Source: Terfezia claveryi
Lineage: Eukaryota > Ascomycota > Pezizomycetes > Pezizales > Pezizaceae
Length of the DNA stretch: 64,000 nucleotides
Assembly: GCA_015179025.1 (NCBI GenBank)
Contig: WHUX01000005.1
Location: 806,001-870,000 of the forward strand
Direction: 5' to 3'
The notes below the pieces were generated by a model, which saw only the letters and a program-made list of their open reading frames with translations, made no database searches and was not told the DNA's origin. The translations under genes were made by a program, and so were the position numbers. This document shows, one piece after another, positions 22,251 to 33,457 of this stretch (its first letter is position 1; each line of letters opens with the position of its first letter).

Positions 22251-23300
22251 AAGCTTTAGAGAACCTAACAGGAAGGATGCCGATTTTGCTGCGGGCGCTA
22301 TCAGAGTCTGCAAAAGAACTTAGGGATTCAGCTGGCGATGTACTAACCCGAGAGCTAGCGCCCCACCCACAATGGCACATCAAGCTTGAAGAAATATTCA
22401 TGGAGCATTCTGTAGTGCGCAGAATCATTAGCATATTAAACAAATTTGCAACAAAGAGGCTTGAAGAGTTCCAGATGGCTAACGATGAGATGAAACTGAA
22501 TAGGTATAGTGTTATGAAGCATGCATCTAGTATTCTCATGACAAGAGGCTAACGAAGCAAACGATAGTTATCGTAGAGGATTAGAAGCTTGCTTGTTGGA
22601 TCAAGGGATGCAGCCGGAAGATGAGGCCTACTTAGACGCACGATTCTACTATCGAGATAGTAGCAGCATTGGGCGGACTACGTGTCATCTGGCGAGGAGT
22701 GTGGGAGCTGCAAGGGTACGGGCACCCCAAACATTCGGGCCTTTTGCGGAGAAATCTTGGTTAAACCGGATAGCCCTTCCTAGGGAGTACCCAGCGGTAC
22801 TAGGGTTCTTGATAGAAAGAGCCGTGCTGGGAGTTCTTGTGAAAAATGGAACTGAGCATGCAGGTGGGGAGTTCAGTAGAGGTTTGGTCCAGCAGGTTTT
22901 CTCCGGAACCTACCACCAACCCACCCGAATTTGCCAGTGATCTATATCCCTACGGCATTTAATTATCATGCTGTAGATGCTATATTAGCAACCAAGGTTC
23001 ACAAGCGGAGGCACCCTGCTAAGGCAATTGTGGTAGGGATACAGATACCTAACCATTGCTGGTTCCCACTCTGCATCAGAGGAGGGCTTCATGAAGAACT
23101 GGGGACAATGGCACCATGTGATGGGCTGCGATTCAACCGAGTTCAAATTTTTGTGGATTGTGGAGCATCCTGTGAATATACCTACAGCCGACTGGACTGG
23201 ACGGAGATTCCAGAGAAGCGTGTCAATGTTTGGTCAGAGGAAAAGGGGGTGCGCTCTAGCTATTAACGCAAGTATGTGACGATAATGAATTTGGATGCTT

Positions 23301-23865
23301 CTATTGGCGAACAGTTGAGAAAGGCAAGAAACAGCAAGGAGGTGTGAGGCCACGGGCAGGAATATTGGGTGCTGGGCCGTGGATTTTCTTTCAGTAACAT
23401 GGTGTGTTTCTCCCTCATCTGTGGCTCGAGTCAGACATGAAGTCCTTGGTCATCATTATCTTTATAGATAGATGCGCGCTCGCTCTTGCCTGTTTTCCTT
23501 CCCTGGTTCTCTCTCCACCTCCACTACCACAGTCGCATCAGACCCGGTGCCAAATGGTATGTTTAGTTAATGGTGTTAATGTTAATAGGTGTTTTACGAT
23601 AAATGGAACGGGGTACTTTCGAAAGGTATTTGCGGATGCGGCAGGAAGAGAAGTGGGAGAGGCGAGGAAGGGCTGTTGAGCATGACATTCACGACATGTT
23701 GGTTGGTGTTGAGCAAAAGAGAGTTTTTTAATGAATTGAAATACGGGGTATTTCGTGGAATATCATCATGAAGGAAGTATGACTAGTCGAGTTGATGGAG
23801 TTGTATGGGATGTAAGTTGTTGTTGTTCTGGTGGAGGACATTGCGATGATTTTGGCTAGAAAGAG
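23301..23865. other. Decayed 3' flank of the Crinkler-like gene
   Basis: No intact gene. The first 80 bases still resemble the end of the Crinkler-like frame; the rest is unassigned. Confidence 0.35.
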
Positions 23866-24753
23866 ATAAAGTCCCTCATAATCACTAACCCGCATAGGTA
23901 CATTCAGATATCATGGGTCAGGGGTCACTTGGGCATCCCAGGCAATGAAAGAGCAGACCGGACCGCGGCCTTCCAGTCCCACCTAGGAGAGTTCACAGGT
24001 CAAAAGCGTCTAACGACAGACGGGGGTCTCCGCACATCCTCCAAAGCCGAACGGAAGGAAGCAAGAACAAAAACGGGATACGGAACCAGAAGAGTAGAGT
24101 GGAACCACCATGCCCTATCGGCCTACACATGGTTACGGACGAACAGAGGCCCACAAAAGAGCTGGCTCTACCACGTCGGCAAAGCAGAGTCGACAACGTG
24201 CACATGCGGACACCATTCCGAGACCGGGGAACATATCGTCTTCGAATGCCCACGATTCGACCGGCCTCGGAGGGCCCTATTGGGGGGGGAGAAGTAGCTG
24301 GGAGAACCTCGACAAAGCAGTATGGAGAAGAGAGGAAGAGGAGACTTACGAGGCTACGGAGGCCTTTTTCGGGTTGCTATACCGCGCGCTCACCTAGGAG
24401 CGGAGTTACTAGTTTTTACGAGTTTTTACGAGTTTTTACGAGTCCCCTTATGTTTGTTAGTCCTTTACCGCCTGCGAGTTCCCTTTTGTTTTCAGTCCCC
24501 CTTTTCCCTAGTTCATCAGCAAGTACTTCGTTGGTCAAGAGAGCGAGCCCAGTCAGGCTTTCGAGTCATCGGCTAGCCCGTTAGTGACAGTATGGGGCTT
24601 CGTCTCTAGTTCTATCTGTGTATTTATTCTGCGTGGGTCTGGCAGACTAACTTGCCTTACCCTTGAATCCACCGGGCTTCCGCGTGGCTCCTCATAGTCC
24701 CCCTTACGGGGCTGCATAGGAGTACTAAGTATTTAAAAAAAAATTAAAAAAAA
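23866..24753 (+). mobile_element. LINE-A copy 2, 5'-truncated
   Basis: Starts within the RNase H domain (IKSLIITNPH), keeps WVRGHLGIPGNERADRTAAF and the CTCGHHSETGEHIVFEC cluster. A change in a run of G near 24285 shifts the frame, after which SSWENLDKAVWRREEEE continues to a stop at 24397. The 3'-UTR has three short TTTTTACGAG tandem units, the shared stem-loops and an A-rich tail. Non-autonomous and non-functional. Confidence 0.85.
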
Positions 24754-24969
24754 GGCTAAAATGAAAATCGTGAAATGCATCACGTGAATGGAGATGCCCC
24801 ATCATAATATAGCGGAGCTAGAAACAGAAAAAGAAAATGGAAATCATGAGCGATGGGCGCAAAGTAAAAGAATTGACTGAGATGTTATAGAGAGGAGTAG
24901 GAGTGGGCAATAGCAGGACTGGAGATAGAGGATGTATCTTGTGAGTGGGGGTGGTTGGCCGGAATTTCA

Positions 24970-25060
24970 GAAAATGTTTTTTTTTTTCGGTTTTTTGTTA
25001 AACTCATTATTCCTATGCAGCTCCTTCGTGAATTTCACGCTCCCTCATATAGTGTGGGTC
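24970..25060 (-). repeat. Diverged LINE 3' tail, reverse orientation
   Basis: A T-run at 24978-25000 followed by ATTCCTATGCAGC, the reverse complement of the GCATAGGAGT end of the tail, then a diverged stem. No coding portion. Confidence 0.45.
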
Positions 25061-25184
25061 GCCTTCGGGGAAAACATATAATGTAGAGACAGTAATGTGC
25101 ACAATCTTCTGCAACACTTACACCCCATAGAGGCGAAAAGCCCGCCATGAAGTTACGTGCTTACATGTTTTTATTTTATTTTCA

Positions 25185-25262
25185 TCTCTACAGATTCATT
25201 ACTGATATGCGGACCCTATGATCAGCCGGCCGAAAGCCCGAGTGGATTCAAGGTATTTGGTT
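25185..25262 (-). repeat. Second diverged reverse LINE 3' tail
   Basis: TTCATTACTGATATGCGGAC followed by GGATTCAAGG fits the reversed tail (CCTTGAATCC...GCATAnnAGT). Confidence 0.4.
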
Positions 25263-25865
25263 TTCTTCTAAACGAAATTCATTACTCCTATCATAGGCAC
25301 ACCTTTCATGGAGTCCCCCGGAAACTAAGGTAATGGTGAGCGAAGCCACTAACGTAAGAGCTTCTGGACATCATGCCAGAGGGACTAGCTAAGTCAAGTA
25401 AAGAGCATTTGTAAGCAAGGTATCGTAATGACAGTCATACGAGCATACGTGAGTGAACATAATGTCAGTCATACGAGCTTACGTAAGAGAACGAAAGAGC
25501 ATTCCGTGAGCAAATGTAATACAATACGGTAAACGTAAGCAAATGCAATACTAGGTGAATAGGCAGTAAGATTAATAGGATCGGTGGAGATTGGTATAAC
25601 CCAGTAAGTATGGGCTGAACCATATCCTAACAATATGTAGGACGGGTAGCAGTATTGAAGGGTTGTGAGATGAACCTGCCTCTCTTTGAATTTGGCAGGT
25701 GCATGAATTGGTGCATTGGCCATTACCTAGGCCTACTCCAATCCACCAGATGCAGGGCAATGAAGCACCTTCAGTTTTAGGGTCAAAACCTAGCTCTCTT
25801 AATACTGGTTGTACCGCGGCACGCCACGGCCAGCCCAGCACCTCTCTCTGGATTGTATCACAGTA
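25263..25865. other. Intergenic, no gene seen
   Basis: Contains short imperfect repeats around ATACGAGC(A/T)TACGTGAGT at about 25440-25490, but no gene. Confidence 0.3.
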
Positions 25866-25869
25866 CCTA

Positions 25870-26478
25870 CTTAGAGATGGCAGAGCGGACGGGGTGCCTC
25901 ATTTTCTTCAGTCTATGGTCATAGATGTTAAATGATGATGCACTCTCGATTTTATGTCACCTGTTGACTGTCAAATTAGCTTACTTGGTTTTGTATCAGA
26001 CCGAGTGATCCGATGATGTATACATACTGACTGTGAAAACAATGGCCTCTTCTTCCAAATCTTCAGTTGTCCAACAGCATCAGTCATGGTCGGAGCTTGA
26101 CCGGTTACACCTCACGCCCGCGCATATTGAAGGATTACTCCCTTTTCTCTTCAAGCTGAACCTACAGCCAATATCAGGGACCTAAGAGATGTTCTACAGC
26201 GTGAGGAGAAAAGTATTGGGACTCTAGAAATTCAATGCAGGCATCTGCATGTTCAGCGCAGGATCAATGACTTTCTGGTGCCTCCTCTCCTTGACATTCC
26301 CGCCTCCACACCTACTACTCTCGTTTGAATATTTCTTGTTTATATGCTCTGCTTGGATTCATAAGCCTATTCCACAACATTTCCTAGCGCTAGTTAACTT
26401 CATTTTATAGTTACCTATTTTATTTTCTCTTATATTGGTTACAAGCATACTTCTCCCGGTCCGAACGATATGCTTGTA
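25870..26478 (+). repeat. Dispersed repeat R1, copy 2
   Basis: Closely similar to 52865-53505, and to the reverse of 3242-3760. The relic frame reads MASSSKSSVVQQHQSWSELD then AHIEGLLPFLFKL with stops. It ends at about 26478 in the hairpin ACAAGCATAC...TATGCTTGTATCGAG. Confidence 0.7.
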
Positions 26479-26499
26479 TCGAGAGTTCTCTGTATGAGG

Positions 26500-27239
26500 A
26501 AGGGGTGTGCGAGCATTGGTGGAGGTATAGAGGATAGAGCGGTAGTAGAGAGGATGGCCATGGGATAGGTAGTACCCATGGAGGTTTTCTTGAAGGCATG
26601 TTTGATTGGGTTTAGAAGGTGCACATTCCATGACCTTATGTCCGTTACATCGAAACCATTCATTTAATGGACGTATGTTGTCTTGCATGAATACCCTATC
26701 CCCTTGATGCAAAAATTCTGGGAGGAAGTCCTGCAATGTCTTCAAATTACTCATCCGTGATCACCAATACTTGCACTCTGGATCGTCATACACCTCAACC
26801 ATAGGCCGCACGGCAAAACAAGCCCAGGTTATCTGGGTAAGAGCCCCGGATTTTCTTGGAGGATTAATACAATCCATTTCACTGGAGACCCATACAACTT
26901 TCGCACCAGAGGACTTTTCGAAAGAACACTCATCTTTCCAATTCACCTTTCCCCGCTGATCTGTGATCCAATTTCGTGCTCTAATATCCACTGAAGCCTC
27001 TGGGAGGATATGTCATCATCGAGCAATGCTCACTGAGCTGCTCGCCACCTTTTTATATTGGCTTCTATCAATTGCCAATTTCTCTTGAAAATACTCCCCT
27101 GGAATCCCGCTCCTATGTTGACTGATAACTCTCCCAATGGCTGCCGTCTGTCCCCTAACGCAGTTCGAACTATTAATTGATGGGTTCGCAGAGATGCAGT
27201 GGTTTTCCTCGAGTTATGGACTGGATGTGATGGTGTCAT
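26500..27239 (-). pseudogene. Tc1/mariner transposase remnant
   Basis: On the minus strand, segments appear in transposase order: a helix-turn-helix-like piece (SLRTHQLIVRTALGDRRQPL), then WKDECSFEKSSGAKVVWVSS, which matches 'sDEs.f...g...vWr' around the first catalytic Asp. Then come ITWACFAVRP, and FLHQGDRVFMQDNIRPLNEW, the second Asp block, followed by CAPSKPNQTCLQENLHG in place of 'PPYSPDLNPIEnlW'. Frameshifts and stops separate the pieces. Immediately downstream lies repeat R1 copy 2. Confidence 0.75.
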
Positions 27240-28095
27240 TGTTGTTGCAAGGTAGAGGTTCGGGTTTGCCGTCCGTTACGGTGCAAAGATTTATGTCCTA
27301 GAATTATACATACCTTCTTAGGTCAAGTTGTGGTTATCTTGGAATGGAAGGCTAGGATTGTGCTTGATGGACTGGACATTGACAGACTATCTAGCACACA
27401 CATAAGTAGATCATGTAATATTGAGCAAGCATTATGTAGTTCATATATGGGCTGGTGGTTTGATAGGACTTGGTGTCTCGAAACCAGTAATTGATATGAG
27501 GGAATATAGGGGCAATCTAGTGGGTGGTGAAGTTGAGGGTAACTGATGTATCCTTGCTAATTTCAAGTGAATCAACCTAACCTGAGGAATCAAGCAATTC
27601 TGTATAAACATAGGTATTATAAACAATCTACACTATTCATTGATTCAGAATATATCTATATTTTCATATGTTTTGAGGGATACGATAGTGTGACAATGCA
27701 TACTGCACTTTATCTAGAACTCTCGAAGGTTCCTTGAGGTTGATTCATAACGTATAAATGCTTTCCTAACAAAGAGCATCATGGTATGTCTCAGGTTAAA
27801 GAAGTTTATTCACTTGACATCAGCGAAAACTAGCAGTTACCCTCAACTCACGCATGCCTCCGTCATACCTATAACTGGTTTCTATACAATTTACTAAGTC
27901 ATAAGCTCGTATATATACTCTATATAAAACTTGATTGACTAATATCCCTCGTACTATGAATCTTTTCATTTAATTTTCTATGAACCTTATCATAATTTTA
28001 CTGATACCAGGCGGTTAGTCCTGATATCTCCGAGATTTGGTAAAGCCACCAGCTCCGTTGTAGTTTTTTTGACAGGAATTAGCCGTTGGGAGTCA
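27240..28095. other. Intergenic, AT-rich, no gene seen
   Basis: No recognisable gene or repeat boundary. Confidence 0.3.
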
Positions 28096-28099
28096 CCTA

Positions 28100-28316
28100 A
28101 AGATGAGGGGACGCTGGCTCCCAATGACCAGTAATGGCTTTTACCTTGTCCGGCATTTCGCACCCCTATACAGTTTTATAAAGAGCGGGTCTTCTACAGT
28201 TTCAGGGTTGTTGTTTTGCTCGTTGTTCCGTGAGCGTACCGAGTCTTTTAAGATGAGGGAGCGGGACCGTTTCATAGCCTTAGGCTCCATAGACGTATAG
28301 ACTCTTAAAAAAAAAA
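28100..28316 (+). repeat. LINE-B 3' end
   Basis: Shares with 50130-50242 the tract TACCGAGTCTTTTAAGATGA, CGGGACCGT, and TAGGCTCCATAGACGTA before an A-run. It is a second non-LTR family with a different 3' tail from LINE-A. Confidence 0.55.
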
Positions 28317-28324
28317 GGCCTGAT

Positions 28325-28396
28325 ATCTAGTCCACACATCTCCTCATGGTCCGCCTAATGGGACCGCATAGGAGTAATAAGTGTTTAAAAAAAATA
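28325..28396 (+). repeat. LINE-A-type 3' stem-loop tail
   Basis: CTCCTCATGGTCCGCCTAAT then GGGACCGCATAGGAGTAATA and an A-run, directly after the LINE-B tail. The stem GGTCC/GGGACC is kept by compensating changes. Confidence 0.65.
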
Positions 28397-29435
28397 GTTC
28401 TCACATGCTTACTACACATCACAAATAATGTATATTGAGCTCCAGAAGCCCATTGAGGCCATATATCAAGTTTTGGTCCATAAATGCTTGAATTCCTACC
28501 TTCTATTCCTTGCCGCCTCATATATATTTCCCTTTGCATCAGAACGGTACTTACAGATCATATCCATACATTCCTTATACTATTCACATGACAATTTGAC
28601 TTTTAAACAATTTGATGTGTATTTTCCGGAAGTACGTCACGTCACAGTTCTATACCTCAGTATCTCCTGCTAGTCTCATGCCGCTATTACTCCTTAATGA
28701 TTTAATGATCCGTGAATAACGACTTATCTCTCTCTCTCTCACCATTCGTACTTCAAGCTTGCTCTGTACCCCATTATAGGATTTCAATGCCTGGGTCTAG
28801 AAGAATTGGCTGAAATAGTCTGAGTGCTCGAAAAGGCTGAATTCTACAATGTAAGTGCATGAAAATAATAACCTTCTAGACCGCCATATGCTATATTACA
28901 TGTAAACGTAACTATAGAGGTATATTGATGCGCTACTATTTTCTATGTGTAAGTGTTACTAGGGTACTAGGTTGTGACAAGCCCATGGACCACGAGCAAA
29001 TACATGTAAAAGTAGGCGAACATTTTCACTGTAAATATCAGGCTTACAGCAGCTGGCTGAGGATGTATGTTCAATGATGAATGAAGAATAACTGGAGGGA
29101 GCACGGCCCAATCTATTGTTCCGGGCCCCCGCGGGAGAACATGGAAGCACATAATTACTTAAGTAAGTAAAATTTTGATATATAGTAGATACAACGAGGA
29201 AAGCATGAAATGGAATACAAAGTGGGAGTAAGGTATGAAATGAGATGTAACATTAAGAAGAAGAAGGGCCTGCAACATGTATTGTGCCCTCCTTGGAGGA
29301 TTCTGACGCTCATGGACTGGAACGAGATTTGTTGGTACATATGAGATTTGTAGGATTAAAGGCTTTCTTCGGTTTCCTTTACAGAAGCTCGCCGGAAGAG
29401 GGGGGGCCCTAATGTGAAAAGGCACAGCAGAGGTT
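28397..29435. other. Intergenic, no gene seen
   Basis: AT-rich, with a short CT microsatellite at about 28728-28740. No gene recognised. Confidence 0.3.
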
Positions 29436-29439
29436 TGGA

Positions 29440-29845
29440 ACGGGCTTCAGTCAAGGTCATTCGGTACATGGAGTATTGCTTTACTTGGGTTTATTTTTAT
29501 TATAATAATTCAATACGGGTCTGGTTGGTGGGGGCTTCAGTCAGGCCTCTCGGGGTCTCTGGCATTAGCCGGTTAATGACAGCATGGGGTTTCCGTTTCA
29601 CTTGAGTTTGTTTTCTTTCTTTTTACTTATATCTACTTTGGACTCGAGTTCATTTTGTTTGCGGTATATAGGCGCCAGATGTGGCGATTAACTTGCCTAA
29701 TCCTGAATCCACCTCCAGGTGGCTCATCATGGTCTCCTTACTGAGACCACATATGAATAAATGATTTACTAAATACTCCGTAAATAGGATACAAAAAAAT
29801 ATGTAAGAATAGTGAGTATTTTTTAAAAAAATAAAATAAAAAAAA
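29440..29845 (+). repeat. LINE-A 3'-UTR fragment
   Basis: Contains AGTCAGGCCTCTCGGGGTC, CCGGTTAATGACAGCATGGG, TTAACTTGCCTAATCCTGAA and a short stem CCACCTCCAGGTGG, in the order seen in full copies, then an A-rich end. Diverged, non-coding. Confidence 0.6.
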
Positions 29846-30879
29846 TTACATTTACATGTAGTTGCACTGCAGGCTGGTCAATATAGTTAAGGAAGCAGCC
29901 TCTCTTGATGATAGGCGTTTTGCATCATCCACATGCAATTCATCCAAATCAGGATGTATAAAATTTGGCGGAGCTGCTGTAGTTCACGGGTATGTGCATC
30001 AGTTGATGTCAGTCAATTCTGGGAATGTAAAGTGAACACTAACTCACCAACATGAAATTGTGCAATATCTTGGTAAGAATGCCTTGTGTGCTGAGTTCAC
30101 ATTGTTGCCTAAGCTTATCTTATGTTGCAAACGCACATAAAGTGGCAATACCCCTGAGATCCGAGCTCACCATATGTCGGAAGCATCTTGAGTGGTAAGC
30201 ATAGGTACTGCCTGTGGTAAGCGAGTCTGAGGCATGCCGTGCTCTCGTGCAAGGTACTCACAGTTGCATATTGACAAGTTAAGCATCCGGTGAACAGGCC
30301 ATATGTCAAGTTCAGGGTAATGAGCTCACCAAGCCTCATTTTTCTCATACTCGAGGGGGGGGCGGAACGTATATACAAGCGACCGCTGGCTTACCTTAAT
30401 CCTGATTTCAGACTGTTCAAAAATGAACCTTTGAGATTGATTTTGATACTGTAGGGGTGTTTCCCATCGGCCTTATGATCCCCAAGCGCTCCTCACCGTG
30501 ACGGCTTGATAGGGTTACCCTCAGTTGTCCAGCCTGCCGCAAATTTCGGAGGTCCATAGGAGTTGAATTGAGAGCTATGACGAGACAAGAGGAAGAGCTT
30601 ATCAGTGGGAAAGAGATCTAGCGACCAGCAGAAGGGAAGCCACTCGATGTCAGCACGCAGCTCTATGTATGTATAGGCAGCTGCCTGCCGCAACTCACCG
30701 AACACCGTAGATGTACAAAGCCTAGCTAGACACGAGAGCAAAAAAGCTAGTCATTTCTTCCAACCCGTGCTAGATACTAATCCTTGATCACGTCTCTGCC
30801 ATCAACCTTTCAATTCAACAGTACTCAGTTCCTCAAATAATTAGCTAATTAGCTACACAGATTGCAGGCCCTCCTCTAG
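29846..30879. other. Unassigned region with minus-strand frames
   Basis: Minus-strand frames at 30115-30378 and 30493-30741 are open but short and unlike anything I recognise. No supported splice model links them. Confidence 0.3.
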
Positions 30880-31140
30880 ATTCCATACGCCCCTATGCCC
30901 TATTGCCTATACCCTATCCCCCTCCCCTATCTTCCCTATGCCTCATGTCCTATGCCCTAATTCCTTCTCTATTTCCTTCCCTATTTCCTTCCCTATGCCC
31001 TATTCCATTCGCTGTGTCCTATTTCCCTTCCCTATGCCCTTTCCCTTCCTATGCCGCCCTGCCCCTATTCCCGTCCCTTTGTCCAATTTCCTTCCCTATG
31101 CCCTATTCCCTTCCTTATTCCTTTCCCTATTCCCGACGCC
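30880..31140. repeat. CCCTAT/TTCCCTATGCC low-complexity tract
   Basis: Pyrimidine-rich imperfect tandem repeat with units such as CCCTATGCCCTATT and TTCCTTCCCTATGC. A shorter relative is at 33290-33370. Confidence 0.75.
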
Positions 31141-31361
31141 CGTCAAGATCGAGTTCCTCGGGAGAAGGATTTCGAGGGGAACAGCTTTAAGCAATATGAG
31201 CGGGGGGTTGCTCAGGGTGTGTAAACCTCATGAAAGTCTGTATGCCGGTTCTGAGTCTCGTTGAGCGAGAATCCATGGTTTAATAAGTGCGTTTAGCATC
31301 AGGAAAAGAAGCATCGTGCTATGAGCCTGATGGATCCAACTTTTCGGATCTGGAGATGAGG

Positions 31362-32134
31362 AGTGATCAATACACAGACCGGACCGCAAACCTCCAGTCG
31401 CATTTGGGGGAATTCACAGGCCAAGAACGGATAGTTACAGAAGGGGGTCTCCGGGCGTCCTCTAAAGCCGTGAGGAAGGAAGCGAGAACCAGAGCAGGAC
31501 ATGGTATGAGAAGGACGGAATGGAACCGCCAAGCCCTTTCAGCCTACACTTGGCTACTATCGAATAGAGGTCCTCAGAAAAGCTGGCTCCACCATATCGG
31601 TAAAGCAGACTCAGCAGTATGCGCATGCGGACATCCCACCGAGACAGGCGAGCATATCGTCTTCGAGTGCCCACGCTTCGACCATTACCGGAGAACACTA
31701 TTGGGGGAAAAAAGCAACTGGGAGGATCTCGACAAACCGGAATGGAGAAAGGAGGGGGAGGAAATGTATGAGGCCACGGAGGCTTTTTTCGGGCTCTTAT
31801 TCCGAGAGCTCACTTAGTACACAGCTTAATTTTTGTTTATTACGAGTCCCCTTTGTCTACAGTTCTGATTTCAGTCACATATATTCATAGTTTCACAGCC
31901 GGTCCAGGAGGCGAGCTCAGTCAGGCTTTCGAGTCATCGGCTAAGTCCGTTAGTGACAGCACGGGGCAGCCTCTCTTTTTCCTTTTATTGTATCTAGTTT
32001 GCGCGGGTCTGGCAGATTAACTTGCCTTACCCTTGAATCCACCGGGCTTCCGCGTGGCTCCTCATAGCCCCCCTACGGGGCTGCATAGGAGTACTGAGTA
32101 TTTAAAAAAAAAAAAAAAAAAGTGATCAATACAC
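31362..32134 (+). mobile_element. LINE-A copy 3, 5'-truncated, with 14-bp target duplication
   Basis: The element occupies 31376-32120. AGTGATCAATACAC lies on both sides (31362-31375 and 32121-32134), the signature of target-primed reverse transcription. Coding starts at the end of RNase H (DRTANLQSHLGEFTG) and continues through CACGHPTETGEHIVFEC to a stop at 31817. The 3' part has the shared stem-loops (CCACCGGG...GTGG; AGCCCCCCTACGGGGCT) and an A-run to 32120. No frameshift, so it is recent. Confidence 0.92.
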
Positions 32135-32449
32135 GTTGGATTGATATTTATAGGTGACACTCGAGTGTAGGAGGTATCGAGTTTTATGATGTGAGGTGCC
32201 GTCAGCCCACATTATCGCGAAATGTCCATCGACCGGACCCGCGTTTAGCCTGTGACTCCTCACTACTGTGTTAGGGTTGTTAAGCATGGCCTTCACGATG
32301 GACAGTGGTTACTGCAAAGTGAGTTGCCGAGCAGTGGTCAGGGCTGAGTGATATACCCCTGGGCCCGATAGTATGGATGCGGGCACCTGTCTCCAGGTAG
32401 CACTTTGTGTATGCGAACTGAGGTTGAGGGTACAAAGGGGAAGCCCGAC

Positions 32450-32540
32450 TAACAGTTAACACCCGGGGTCCTCATGACCCCCTGATGGGGCCGCATAGGA
32501 GTAACAAGTATTTAAAAAAATAAAATAAAATAACAGTTAA
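32450..32540 (+). mobile_element. Tail-only retro-insertion (71 bp), 10-bp target duplication
   Basis: TAACAGTTAA at 32450-32459 and 32531-32540 flanks only the terminal stem-loop (GGTCCTCATGACCCC, GGGGCCGCATAGGAGTAACA) and an A-rich tail. No other LINE sequence is present, so nothing upstream of the hairpin survived reverse transcription. Confidence 0.85.
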
Positions 32541-33150
32541 AGGGGTTACTCATTCTTTCTGAGATCCCCAGCCCGTACGGAGGAGTTCAAAAGCAAGCGA
32601 GGGTCGATACAGAGCCGGTAGTCTTAGAAGGGAAAAAGGCTGCCGGGCACGTACCTAGGTCTGGCGGGGGATGAGGTAAGTTAGAGGCCGAGAAGGACAG
32701 CATGGATAGGCAAAGGAATGCTACGGCCTACCGGCTGGGATTCGTCAGGCCTTCAGGCTTCACCAAAACACACACGCGATATGGACCAACAGATCAATCA
32801 AGGGGTTGGCTTACATAGTTACGGATCGGGATCCACAGAGAGCTGGACAAACATGATCGGGAGGGCGGAGGATCCCTATGCGGCAGCATCCAGAACGCAC
32901 TGCTGGAAATGTGTGTGGATTGGGGATGGGAAGGGTACAGCTGCAGCTGCTAAGTATGTACTGCTGTATATAAGGTATGGTACAGCGTATGCTTAGGGAG
33001 ATGAGAGAAGTGGTGCGAGAAGGTGTGGGAGACGCTGCATGACGGGAGGGGGGAGGCTGGCTAAGGGGAATAAAAGGCCTTTTCTTTACTTCTGTATGTA
33101 ACGTAGACTTTCTCCTATGGAGGTGAGACCTTGGGGTTAGAGGATCTACC
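32541..33150 (+). pseudogene. Possible ancient LINE remnant
   Basis: Around 32780-32900 a shifting frame gives RDPQRAGQT followed by GGRRIPMRQ, in the position of the LINE-A segment TNRGPQKSWLHHIGKAES. Too diverged to be certain. Confidence 0.25.
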
Positions 33151-33154
33151 GGAC

Positions 33155-33233
33155 TTGAGCCGGATTTTTTTTTTTTTTAATAATTATGACTCCTATGCGG
33201 CCCCATTAGGGGGGCCATGAGGAGTTGAGCCGG
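33155..33233 (-). mobile_element. Tail-only retro-insertion (61 bp), 9-bp target duplication
   Basis: TTGAGCCGG at 33155-33163 and 33225-33233 flanks, on the minus strand, CTCCTCATGGCCCCCCTAAT, GGGGCCGCATAGGAGTCATA and an A-run. It is the shortest such insertion in the window and consists of a single hairpin plus tail. Confidence 0.85.
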
Positions 33234-33457
33234 GGATGCAGTCTCTCGTCATAGGTTAAATCAATCTGAATACGAGTAATGATTTATTAAAAAAATTTCC
33301 CTTTGACCTATTTTTTTCCACCTTCCCTTTGCTTTATTTCCTTCCCTTAGCCCAATTTCCTTCCCTTGGCTACGCCATTTTTTTTTTGGGGGGAGCTAAA
33401 CCATATTTCCAACACGCTATCCCCCACACCCCCTATACCCTAATACCAAAGCATGAT

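Larger units (their letters stand above)
18425..23300 (+). pseudogene. Crinkler-like (CRN) P-loop protein, interrupted by three insertions
   Basis: Segments keep the order of a fungal Crinkler-type protein. From ATG at 18425, GWDSDELYA[stop]LAEL and FLQAEVAGDVFLT resemble the N-terminal SAM-like helices. After the LINE come a Lys-rich linker (QQKRKRDSGTWEDQKGKR) and a possible GT-AG intron near 20190-20233. At 20291-20683 is the ATPase core: RFQDEGDKRFKFRGRQTF, then the Walker A GSLGAGKS, then VVYLPDCYELLL. After one in-frame TGA (20681) comes IIFVIDQANVLD, the Walker B-like strand. LENLTGRMPILLRAL follows at about 22253. IYIPTAFNYHAVDAIL and a frameshifted FKFLWIVEHP close it. A LINE, a pogo-type MITE and an LTR-like repeat sit inside. 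The family includes host-acting effectors in oomycetes; its role in fungi is unsettled. This copy cannot make an intact protein. Confidence 0.8.

Noticed and set aside
30880..31140. CCCTAT-rich tract as telomeric repeat
   Set aside because: The unit is not CCCTAA, it is irregular, and it is internal; it is a pyrimidine-rich low-complexity tract.
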